Shown piece after piece: positions 44,807 to 55,676 of a DNA stretch of 64,000 nucleotides. The position numbers and the translations under genes are program-made. Position 1 is the stretch's first letter; every line of letters starts with the position of its first letter. The DNA comes from Poronia punctata. Its lineage: Eukaryota > Ascomycota > Sordariomycetes > Xylariales > Xylariaceae. The DNA lies in assembly GCA_022579005.1 (NCBI GenBank), contig MU401495.1:166672-230671 (forward strand). Reading direction: 5' to 3'. The notes beneath the pieces are model-generated. The model ran no database searches, was not told the DNA's origin, and saw only the letters and a program-made list of their open reading frames with translations.

Positions 44807-47509
44807 ATTGGGTGAGGATAGTATAATACGAGAGTCAAAGTGAAGCTGATGACTGTTTCTGGCATGTTTATTTCCCAGTTAGCAGTCGTTGTTCCGTATC
44901 AGGGGACTTGAAACTAGTACCTGCCAACTAAACATCTAGCCAAACACTTACTCTGACCATAAAACTTTCATCTCACATTTATGGGATCAAGTAAAAAACT
45001 CGCTTTCTTACCGTTCCCCGTTCCCCGTTCGGGTCCGAGTCTGGCTAATCTACCTACATTATTCAATGCTTAAAACAGACCGCCGGTGTCTGATCTGATC
45101 TGATCTGTTGTTTCGGTGGCATGATGCAGGGGTGGTGCATAATTTAGATGAAAAATAACGTGATCTTCTATCAGAACATAAGATGGTCATCTGAATTAAA
45201 TGAGATGATAGAGTAATAGGAGTAGGTAGGTAGGTAAGGTAAGGTAGTAATCCGCATAGACTACTTACTTTAGTCTAGGTAGGTTAGTAGGGTAGGGAGG
45301 AATATAGGAGGTATGTATGTATGTATGTATGGATGACACACACACACACACAGCCGCAGTGTAGAACTCGACTCATTACTTATGTAAGAGACCTAGTTCG
45401 TTTAGTTCAAAAATTCACCACTAGAAGAAGACAGACAGACATTGACTGACTGACTGGGATTGGATTTATTGCCTACAACAGCATTCATATATTATAATAA
45501 GAAAGGAAAGAAAGGAAAAGAACAGAAAAGAAAATACAATACTAAAAACATTATCTGGTCATCACTCAAGTAGTAAGTCGTACCTAACTTGTAATAGGTT
45601 TTTTCCCCCTTAATATTATAAATATCTTATTTACTTTTCTCATTCCTTGTACATATATACATACCTTTGGTAATATGCCGGTTTCCCTTATCCCTTGTTT
45701 AGGTATGTGAACAGTAAGTAGCACGACTCTGTAAAAAACAAAATACCTATCCTTTTTAGCTTTGCTCTTTCTCATTCTCTCGAAGGTAAAGGTAGAAACT
45801 GATGGCTTAGATTACTTCTCTTCTCGTTCCTGTTCCCATAGGGGTGATGGTGGAAAACAGGAGGTTGTGGCTTTTTGACGGTTTTTCCATTGTGTGTATT
45901 CATATTAGTTTAGTTGACTGCGGGATGGAAGACACACACACACACACACGCACACATACACATACACACAAGTCATAATAACGACATCGTGGACTATGTC
46001 GTCGTCGTTGACTATTGTTTGTTTGTTTGTGTGTATAATACCGTCCCTCACATTCATGTTTCTTCTCCGGGGGGGTCTACGCAATAGAATAGGAGTATGA
46101 TCTTGAGGGGCCCCGTGCTATAGGGAGAAAACTCCCCCGTAACCAAGTGACTTATACATTTATTTCCATAAGACTCCAAAGGGAAATAAATAAGTAAAAG
46201 GATCTACGAGGGGTCACTTTCCATTGTAGGTAGATAGACGGATCTGCGGTTTCTTTAGGTAGGTAGGTATTTAGTCTAGGTGTTGTACTTCTCTAAACCT
46301 ACCTCAAGAGTCATCTACCCAACCTATCTATCTATCCATCCATCCATCCCAAGCTTGTCAGTCAGTAAACTTTGTTGTTTTCTGTTTTCTGTTTTCTGTC
46401 TTTTTTTTCTTTTTCTTTCTTCCTCTGAGTCGTACTTTTGTTTCTCAAGTCGCAGTCCATCAGAAGAAAACATTTGCACATCCTGAATGACTGACTGACT
46501 GTTTTTGACAACTGGAAAGGAGTGAGTGAGTGAGTGAGTCTTCAATCCCAAAAGCTTGCTTGCCTGCCTCCTATATTTGTCGTTGTCCTCTGTTAATTGT
46601 TGTTTTTTTCTGACCAATACTTTTGTCCTCGTCGAGCACACAGACACAGACACAGACACAGACACGCATTAAAAATTCGCAGACATTCCCTCTGCTTATT
46701 TTCTACAAAGCTTTGTTGATCTTCCCTTTCTCTTCACAGATTCCCCCCCTTCTTCCCACCTCTTCGACTTTCTGTACGTTAACCCACATCGTCAACTTCT
46801 TTAACACGCACTTTCGTCTCTTCAAGTAAGCTTGAGTTCATACCCCGTCTTTTTTTCTTCTGATATATATCAGGAACTTCGGGTTAGTTGCTTCCTTTCC
46901 TTTCCTTGTCCTTGTCCTTGTTTTTCTTTATCCCCTGTGCATCTTCATTATCCAGCCATCTCCCCTATTCCCATCAGTGAGCAAAAAAGAGGCACAGGAG
47001 ATAATGTCTATTGCCAGGCCTGCCTCTTGACCCGATAATCTCCCTCAAAGCCCCTCGTCCACATACCTCTGAAGAGCTCGGAGGAGCGCCGGAAGGTATA
47101 TGCGGGTCTTCAGGCCGCAGCCCCGTAATTTTCGGCATTTTGCAACCACTTCCCCTCCGCCTGTACGGAGGGGCACACACTTGGCCTTCTTTTCCAAATC
47201 ATCTTCCCTTTCATCAGTCCCTGCATTTTCTCCCATCCCAACACTTGTTATAACCCCCCATACTTGACCAGACTCTGGTTTCTTCCTCAACTCAAAGCTC
47301 TTATATGAGAATCCTGGCATCTGCAGAGAGTCCCCGTCATCGTCATCCTTTGGGTTATCGAGTTGGCGTTTGATTATTTATTGTCCCTAATTGATTTGCA
47401 ATTTGGGTTTCCTGACTATTGGTCTCTAGGCTTCTCGGCTTCCGTATTAGAGTTTCCCGTCGTCGCCATAGTGTATTCCACCAAAGGTTTTCGTCAAAAG
47501 TCAACAGCC
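44807..47509. other. 2.7-kb spacer rich in simple repeats, likely including a long pyrimidine-rich 5' leader
   Basis: No gene is recognised. It holds GTAT repeats (about 45311-45331), CA repeats (about 45335-45352 and 45931-45950), a GAGT repeat (about 46521-46540) and a CACAGA repeat (about 46639-46664). From about 46300 to 47500 the plus strand is strongly C/T-rich, which fits the promoter and 5' UTR of the gene starting at 47510. The DUF3176 3' UTR lies at the left end. Confidence 0.6.
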
Positions 47510-49616
47510 ATGTCTTGGACCCCTTTTACCGTCCCGTCGACGGCCACCACGGGAGGGCCCGATCCCGACCAGCATACGCAATACCAAAAGGTGACTAGCC
47601 GCAATACCAAGTGTGATATTTGCAACAAGAGCGGAGCAGCCAGCATGCAGAAATGTTTGAAATGCAGTGTCACAACTTGCTCCGAGTGCCACAACAAGGG
47701 GAATTACGACAGTCACCATATCCTCCGGGATTTGGACCTCGATTGGGGGAGGCGCCGACGAAAGCTTCCGACGAGAAGCCGCAGACAGCCTAATTACATA
47801 GAATCCGTCACGGACGATGACGATGACGACGACGACGACGACCACGAGGAGGAGGCCGTGGACAGCTCAATTCCCATTAAGAAGGACCCGCCCAAGACAA
47901 AAGCACCACCGGTCAATAGACAGAAACCTCAGATCAGTAAGTAAACCAATCTTCCTTGTTAGATTCATCGGCCCGTACTCACTATAGGGGTTAGCCTTGG
48001 CCGAGGCAGAGAGGCGGGCAGCACCAATGCCCCAAGCCGTCGAAAACTGCCTCCAGGGGTTGGAGCCAACGCCAGAGAACTGGGACAGGATGGAGAAATA
48101 TTGGAAAGCGAGAGGTGATACTCGCAGAGAGTTTGAATGCAAATTTGCGGCCCTCCGGATGGCATCCTTTGGCGATCTCGTTGCAAAGATGAAAAGCGGA
48201 GAAATCATTCCGGCCCCTCCTGAGACGAGTAGTTCTGACACTTTGTCCCAGGGGAGCGAGTTCACCACCCCGTCGTATGGTTCTGGTTCTGCCCATAATG
48301 GGGCAAACGCTCCGGTTCCGAATGAGCAGACACAGGAACGTCAACGGAAAAACGCGAGCTGCCCCACCACACAGGCCGCCGATACCATTGTCGTAGCCTG
48401 GCCCAGCCATAATAACAATGGCAACCAAGCTGTGTACACTCCATTGAATGAGAGTTCTGCTAGCCCCGCCTTTGTCAATGGGCAACCTGCCCTCGCTAAA
48501 GTCAATAACAGTAAGAACGAGCAGAGTAGGCCCCCAAGCCCTACAAGTACACAAAACTTTCAACCCACTCACCAACTTCAAGATTCTGCCACCCTTCAAT
48601 ATCCTGCCACCCTTGAAGATTCTGCTACCCTTCAAGATTCTGATACCCTTCAAGATCAACAGGATTTTATGCAGTCTCGACGAAGCAATTCGCAACCTCC
48701 TAACACCTCCGACGGCGATATTGACATGGTAACCTCTTTTGACGAGGAAAACACCCACGCCACCAATACCCAAGAAGAGAACAGAACCGTTGTCTCTTCG
48801 GACGAAGAAAGCACCAAAGGCAGTATATATACCGACCAGAGTGCCGATACGCCCAGCATGAACCAGGACACAGTCATGACTGGAACCGAGAACGAGGTAA
48901 GCACCATTGATGTAGCAATTGACGATCTGGCTAATGACCAACACAATCAGCCGGCGTCCTCCAGCAATGGAGTGACCAACGAAGCCGGAGATACCATCAC
49001 TGTTAGACAGGATGGTCAGACACCCGCCGGCAACAATGGCAGCAATGTCGTTGTTGCCCAGCCGAAGCGCAAGAAGCGCAACAACAAGAAGAAGAAGGGC
49101 GCCGCCACCCCGACTGCGTCTTCGTCCTCGACAGCTGGCCCGTCGTTCAACACCCGCGGAGCCGCCGCCGCCACAGCTGCCAATGCGGCTTTGATCGTCG
49201 TTCCTCGCTGGAACGCGGCGGCATTCCCGGGCGCGGACCCCGAGTTCCTCGTCCCCCTGCTCGTCCGAGGCGGACGGACAGTCATCGAGCTTGCTGGCCA
49301 GGGCAGCACAGACCCGGCAGGGAACGAACTGCCGCCATTCATGGGCCACATCAAAGGCACCATGCAGAACGTGGACGTCTGGTGCATGCAGCACCCGGAA
49401 GACTTGGAGATGCAGTGGACGTACCTGCAGCAGATGGTTGTCACATGGCACCATAACGACTGCGTGCAGAGACGCAGACGCGAGCAGGGGCCGATCGCGG
49501 CTCTCGACATGGTGGAGGCTGCCTGCACTATTCGCAGCCTCAACGGCGAGATCCCTCCCGTCGGCTTCTGGGTCTTCTGGGCCGTTGGCATGCGTCGCGC
49601 CCTCTTGGGCCAGTAA
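47510..49616 (+). CDS. Cys/His zinc-binding protein with long acidic, low-complexity middle
   Basis: Exon 1 is 47510..47936 and exon 2 is 47995..49616. The 58-bp intron has a GTAAGT donor and GGTTAG acceptor, and the join gives 682 aa in frame. Residues 35-70 form a compact treble-type site: C35-x2-C38, C49-x2-C52, C57-x2-C60 and H69-H70, similar to ZZ/B-box-like modules. Ten consecutive Asp follow at about 102-111. The centre is Ser/Thr/Gln/Asn-rich and includes a short TLQDS-type repeat (nucleotides about 48583-48660). A basic patch (KRKKRNNKKKKG) comes next. The C-terminal 140 residues are ordered-looking, rich in Trp, with motifs PPFMGHIKGTMQNVDVWC, WTYLQQMVVTWHHNDC and PPVGFWVFWAVGMRRALLG. 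I do not recognise the C-terminal domain. The composition suggests a nuclear or RNP-type protein, but that is only a guess. Confidence 0.72.
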
Positions 49617-51608
49617 GGGAGGAAGGGGACCCTCGGGAACCCGACCTCACCTTGACCGACCTCCCCAAGAGGAGCGATTGCCGCCGAACGTCTTCCGACG
49701 TTAGCTGGTTTGGAGCCAGTTACGCCGGCGAGAATTTCGGTGCCGCCTTACGTCGCCCATGTCACGTGAAATTAACCTATCACGTTGGCACATTTTGGGA
49801 GAAAGGTTTAGAGGAGGAACGAGGTGGAGGGGGGTTTTTTTAATTTGGAGGTTCTTGTTTTGAGTGTACGAGTATAATCATGGATGGAGGGAGGTTGGGA
49901 GGTTGGCGTGATACCACTTGTGGCGTTTGGGGAATTTTGGCGTTGTTTGTGGCTTTGATTTGCCTAGTCCGGACCTTGTTTTACCTACATCGTCCTTGCT
50001 CCCGTACATACAGCGGTGCCCTAAAAAGCCTCCGTCTGATGGCATCAAATCCAGAAGATTCTTTTTTCCTACCTTGACAATCGCGGATGTGACCATGAGT
50101 TCTGACTACGTAGATGTAGTAGGTTCTCATTGCAAATGCTTTCAAGTTCTTCAAAAGAAATAGGTACTATAAGACACTAACCTTAGCAGACCTTGCGCAT
50201 GTGGATTTCCCGAGAGAGTACGTGTATGCATCAACATACCAAGAGGACCTTGGTATTTACCCACATACATAAGCGAGTATGTACCCACGGGTTAGTACCT
50301 TTCTGGTGTGTTAAAGGGTCCGAGTCTGCCGGATGACGGCACCGATTTCAGAATGGCGACCGGCCCGCTCGGTACCAGGCACAGCCACATATAGGTATTC
50401 TAGGAGAAGGGTATAAAATTGCCCCCCTCTTTCCCCAAAGACTACTTCATTGGCTCTTGATTGGTCGGCTTTTTTTACATTTACACAGGCTCAACTGTTT
50501 GTCCATACAAATCTGCTGATTTATTATTCGGCCTCTTCCCCGGATTTTAAGTATATATGTAGCTCGTAGACTATAGTTGCTACAAGCTTCTTAATGTTTA
50601 GCACAAGGAGGATAGGATAGGGCAGTGCATGCAGTGCGACAAGCAAGGTTATAACTATTTTGGAAAGATCATAACTATCACATAAACATTACGAGACAAC
50701 TTATACCATTATAGTTTTGATGATTATTCGCAACTTCCCCGTCGATAAGAAAGGGGCAAGTCCCCTATGTCTTTACTATCTACAGGGCCACGCTACTTAA
50801 AATGGATCACCTGCAGGCCTGTCACCCGTTGCCAAGGAGAGGAGATATATTGACCAATGAAAGACCTTCGGGTTCGAACCCGAAGCCTGTCCGATCAACG
50901 ACAATGTCTGATTGGGCAGAACAAGACTACACCTACGTGTAAAAACGTGTACGAGTAGAGACGGGAAAGGGTCTTCTCTCGTGTGGAGCCCACCTATTTT
51001 CTCAACCGAACCCAGAGTAGCGGCTTCAACGTGCTTAAGACTTGGGGTCATTCCCATGCCAATAGACCGTGGCTTTTATGCATACACCTTATATACTACC
51101 AAGCCAGAGTCCTGTCTACTACCTAGTATGCAGGCTTAGTTTTTCAACCTTGTCCAGTCATAATCAAAGGAAGCCCTCCGGATGCATGTAGAGCTTGCAG
51201 ACGGATCTTTTAGATACGAGTACATAAAGGGGCTAATGTACGTAGGTGGTTCGGTCCCCTGGACCCTGACACACCTGAAGTCCACATAGCGACTGAAATG
51301 ACGTAGGTGTGATAGATATTGCGCGTGTAAACACCAGCAAACGATGTATTTGCCGTGACCCCGAGCTAAAGAAACTACATAAGTAAGGTGTGTACAATAC
51401 ACACATATACAACATATATATCTATGTATGCCGATGTTGATCTTGAAATAGGTATGCCTTTCTGTAAAATACCAGAGCACCCTCATCGACAAACGACCTC
51501 AACCTGCTTACTAGAGCACAAAAAGATCAACTTGAGTAGTCCTACTACGGAAGTGTAGAAGGGGGTCTAGACAAATTAAGAGTTCGCAGTTGAGTTGAGC
51601 TGACGACA
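49617..51608. other. 2-kb intergenic region
   Basis: No gene is recognised. A 20-bp perfect palindrome lies at 50866-50885. Repeated ACGTGTA and TACGAGTA words occur near 50935-50956. ORFs at 49878-50163 and 50797-51492 lack support. Confidence 0.55.
50866..50885. repeat. perfect 20-bp palindrome with a tRNA B-box-like core
   Basis: CTTCGGGTTC is followed directly by its exact inverse complement. The centre GGTTCGAACC matches the Pol III B-box consensus, but no acceptor stem, D-arm or anticodon arm can be folded around it on either strand. Confidence 0.7.
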
Positions 51609-52531
51609 ATGACCTTCAATGGACACTCATACCCTGGAAATAATAATAATAATAATAATGTCTGGCTCAACGAGGGCATCACTTCACCGGATTACTCGGA
51701 AACAGCAACGACACCAGGGGGGTTCGGTAACCCTTCCGATTGGGAATACGTCTGGGGGACAGAGGGGGTAATGTCTACCTAACTATCCCTTGATGTTTGC
51801 ATTGAGAAAACTACCTACCTAGCTAACCTCGGAGCAATCTTACTTTACAGCTGGACCCCCATAACAATGCGCAGTCGAACGGCTGGTTCGTCGACTACGA
51901 GACATGTCCGAATATGACCCATGATTCTTACCCCCCTGGGAGTGTTTACGTGAATACATCACTGCATCAGGGGTATGAGCCCGGACACCACCTAATACCA
52001 CAAGCTACCGCAATCCCACCCGCCCGCAATGACCAAATGTATAAGAACCAGGACGTCGGCATGGGCATGAACTATGGCGGTACCGTCCTCAATCACTATG
52101 ACGGCAGTCCGGACTCTTGCACGCCCACACCCACGCCCACTCCCACTCCCAAATCCAACCCCTTTACGCCTGGTATCTACGGATCCCCCTTGGGAAACAA
52201 TAGACATACCTCCTACCGCCAAGGCCCGAACAACCACCCCATCCCGCACCATTTTCATCCAACACACGACCAGACCCCATACGGCGAGAACATCACGGCC
52301 AATACGTCGGTAGTCTACCAACCAAGTCCAGGTCCATCATCCACATCCACATCCACATCCACATCCACATCCACATCCACAGACCACCATTCCGGAGAGA
52401 AGAAGAAGATAATCCCGACTCGATCACAAGACGCAAAAATGGCCTTGGAGGGATTGAAAGAGATGGAGCGGATGTTGAAGGCCGACACCAGGTTGCGGAT
52501 AAAGCAGGTGAAGCAGAGCCTACGAAAATAA
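51609..52531 (+). CDS. low-complexity protein of unknown function
   Basis: Exon 1 is 51609..51767 and exon 2 is 51851..52531. The 83-bp intron has GTAATG and TTTACAG and keeps the frame, giving 279 aa. The N-terminus has a run of seven Asn. The middle is His/Pro/Asn-rich with a TPTPTPTP stretch (nucleotides about 52120-52150) and an STSTST stretch encoded by an ATCCAC hexanucleotide repeat (about 52338-52380). The last 40 residues are a charged helix (LKEMERMLKADTRLRIKQVK). No domain is recognised. An ATG with a clean downstream frame, a spliceable intron and ordered ends argue for a gene. Low complexity and no known homologue keep confidence moderate. A small nuclear or transcription-related protein is possible but unproven. 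Confidence 0.5.
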
Positions 52532-53158
52532 AGAGATGCTCTTCCATCCAAAAGTGAAGGAGCAAAACAACGAAGAACATGAAAGACGACAATACTATAT
52601 TTCCGGCAGAATACTAGTAGTCTACCTATCTCAAACCCCAACCCGGCTTTTTTACCTTGTACATAGATTCCTATATCAGTAAAAAAAACTCCCAAAGACT
52701 TTCTGATGGATACCTACTGGTCTGTCTGCCTTGTATAGGTAATTCGCATTCTTTAACGGCGCACGATACCTACAGTTCTATAAGAAGATACCTACCTTAC
52801 TTTAGTCTATGTAGGTTAGACACAAGTAGTTCAGCCTATACCTACTACGAGTATATGCCCGCTGAACGGTATAGTTAGATCGGTGACGTGGATCGGATCG
52901 TTATCGTTTTCAACGGCCCCCCCCCCCCACATAAGGTAGGTAGATGTGGGTAATAATAATAACGGATGTCACATTGAATTCCCCGGACAAACTTTACCAA
53001 CCACATAATATATATCAAGTCATGTGATAAAGCCTATGTACCTACACATAACTAGGTAAGGTATCTATAAGGCACCCGAAACCCCAGCAACACCCTCAAA
53101 CCTTCTCCGTTCGACGCCCGTACGGTGTACCGCCCATCATCGTCTGACGCGCCACGGC

Positions 53159-53233
<75 letters not shown>

Positions 53234-54362
53234 CGGGGGGGGGGGGCGGGGCTATNNNNNNNNNNGGCACCCCAAACCCCCCCAACACCCACAAACCGTC
53301 TCCGGTCGCCGCCCGTACGGTTTACCGCCCATCATCGTCTGACGCGCAACCACACCCCCCCCCCCCCCCCCCCCCCTTTTCCAATACCTTCCCAAGCTCG
53401 CAGCGGCAACTAGAACATTATCAACCGGCGCGCAACACGTGCCCACTATTCCCGCGTTAAGTAGGTAGGTACGTACAATCCAATAAAAGAGGGTCGAGTA
53501 ATAACATAACAGTCTTTTAGCCCATGTTACCTATTAGACCGGTTTTCTATCTATCTAGAAGGGGGGGGGGGGGGTGAAAAGGAAAAAAACGTCAAGTTCA
53601 ACCTCGAACTTTGGAAATGGATGAAACATAGACGCCTGTCCCTTATATACTTTACTTTACCTTACCTAATCAATCTCCCGGGTGTGTCATCTATTTACTT
53701 AGTTACGGTCCGTCTGTCTAACACGTAGCTCAGAAAAGATGCCAGGTTAACCTAATTACCAACACGTTTTCCCTGACCAACTACCTAGTCTAGTAAACTA
53801 AATCTTTGCCCTTTGTTACCTAAATTTCTAGGTATGTTAAACTAAGGTAGACTAGACTAGACAGTATTTGACCCAAACCGCGTTTATTCTTAATCATATA
53901 AAATCCACATATACGACGCAGGATTAGCTAAGGTAACGGAGATCTACTCGTATCTCAACGTCCTTAAGAGTACCTACCCCCCCCTGAGCGCATTTTATTA
54001 GCAGTCTTACCTAACCTAATACGGTTAAAGCATAAAGGGCACCACCACCACCACCACCACCCCACCAATAGAGCTACCTACCTATTCTAGGATGCGGGGT
54101 TGCGTCATAGCATTATTAACCTCAGTCTAAAATAATAATTATATGGCGGGGCAACAAGGGGAAACTAGGTAGAACTGCAAATGCATATCTGAACTACACA
54201 CGTACCTGACTTTACATATCACAAGATCTTAAACCAAGTATATTAAAGTAACCTAGGCCTAAAGGACCAGGTGAACCCCTCAAAAACTTTACAACAAACC
54301 GACACAGAGAAAGTGATATAAGGAAAGAAAAGAAAAGAAAGAAGTGAAGAATTTAGAAAGCC
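52532..54362. other. gene-poor region with homopolymers and a gap
   Basis: No gene is recognised. A C run sits near 52918-52929, a long G run at 53161-53233, a gap at 53256-53265, a C run at about 53355-53376, a G run at about 53562-53574 and a CAC repeat at about 54039-54062. A T/A-rich leader precedes the UCH gene. Confidence 0.6.
53071..53350. repeat. near-identical ~85-bp flanks around a poly-G tract and a 10-N gap (probable misjoin)
   Basis: The sequence at 53071-53155 (GGCACCCGAAACCCC to GACGCGCCACGG) recurs almost unchanged at 53266-53350 (GGCACCCCAAACCCC to GACGCGCAACC). Poly-G (53161-53233, broken by two C) and the N gap lie between. Both copies end at a G or C homopolymer. The pattern fits one locus assembled twice from reads failing in the homopolymer. 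Confidence 0.85.
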
Positions 54363-55259
54363 ATGTCTAACCTAACGAACCCGGACCCGAGCGCCTCGGC
54401 GCCGGCCTTCATCCCTCTCGAAGCGAACCCGGAGCTCATGAGCAGCCTCCTGCATAAACTCGGCTTGAGTCCGGCCCTTCAGATCCACGATGTATACAGT
54501 ATCTCGGAACCCGAGATGCTCGCATTCATCCCGCGGCCCGCACTCGCCCTTCTACTCGTGTTCCCCGTGAGCGCCATCTACGAGTCCGCACGCATGGCCG
54601 AGGATGCCGGCGTGAGTGAGTACTCTGGCAAGGGTGAGGATGAGCCCGTCGTCTGGTGGAAACAGACTATTAGGAATGCCTGTGGTTTAATGGGCCTTCT
54701 CCATGCCGTCTCGAACGGGCCCGCCAAGAACTTCATCGGTACGCAGTGATATTTCCCTAAATTACCTACTACCATTCTACAACCCCATCCGTTACTCGCA
54801 TCACCTCTTATGGGAGTATCTATATGGGCCTTCAATCTTAAAAACCACGACATGAAGCGTGACTAACCCTCCGCTCTTAATCTCGCAGAGAAAGGAAGCA
54901 CTTTATCCGACCTTCTAGCCAAGTCAATCCCGCTCGCGCCCGCAGAACGTTCCGCCCTCTTAGAGAAGACCTCGGCCCTAGCCACCGCGCACCGTGAGGC
55001 TGCGAGCCAGGGACAGACAGTCGCCCCCGACGCCCAGGACGACGTAGATCTACACTACGTCACTTTCGTCAAGACAGAAGACGGTACTTTGTGGGAGCTC
55101 GACGGCCGCCGCAAGGGTCCCATCGCACGTGGCAAGTTGGGACCTGAAGAGGATGTTCTCTCCGAGAAGGCTTTATTATGGGGACCGCTAAAATTCCTTG
55201 AAAGAGGTGGTGGTGATATGCGCTTCTCCTGTGTGGCGCTTGCAGGGTCTCTCGATTAA
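54363..55259 (+). CDS. YUH1: ubiquitin carboxyl-terminal hydrolase, UCH family (peptidase C12)
   Basis: Deubiquitinase that cleaves small adducts from the ubiquitin C-terminus. Exon 1 is 54363..54738 and exon 2 is 54889..55259. The 150-bp intron has GTACGC, CTAAC and CGCAG, giving 248 aa, close to UCHL3 length. The catalytic residues are visible: Gln101 and Cys107 in KQTIRNACGLMGLLHA, His181 in VDLHYV and Asp197 in LWELDGR. The family pattern also appears as IHDVYSISEPEMLAFIPRP (about 41-59). The join gives NFIEKGSTLSDLL, matching the crossover-loop region of the family. No extra C-terminal domain is present, so it is the small UCHL3/Yuh1 type rather than the UCH37 type. Confidence 0.95.
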
Positions 55260-55676
55260 GGTAAGGCGGCAATGGATGATACCCTCCTTGGCTTGTTAAT
55301 ACATATCAATGTCATGATTTCATGTCCCTGCGTGGCTTGGTAAACCTCCGAGAAAAGTGATTATAGAGCTCCTTTTCATTGGTGTAGCAATGGTGTAGGT
55401 TTGTTATAGGGGACCATGTACTATTAATACTACCTTATTTGGTAGGCCTTTTATCACTGCAGCGGGCTCTAGTCGGAGTCAGGTTCTGCAACTTCTTTCT
55501 TAACCCCTAGAAAGTTACTCCCGAATACAATCTTACTTTCTTCCCAATTTCGTGCTCTCGCTACGTCGTAATTCTAAGCCGGTGGAGCACGTGAGGAAAG
55601 GCTCCGAAGCCGAGTCCTGCGCTTGTGAGGACGTGGTAAAAGACGGCCCTTCAACCCAATAATAGACAAGATAAGG
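55260..55676. other. convergent spacer between the UCH gene and the 690-aa gene
   Basis: 417 bp holding both 3' flanks. No gene or RNA is seen. Confidence 0.6.

Noticed and set aside
47991..49454. 487-aa open frame on the minus strand
   Set aside because: It lies entirely antisense to the zinc-module gene, has repetitive Gly/Arg/Val composition, and is best explained as a codon-bias shadow.
50810..50910. Possible tRNA around the B-box-like palindrome
   Set aside because: No acceptor stem, D-arm or anticodon arm can be paired on either strand.
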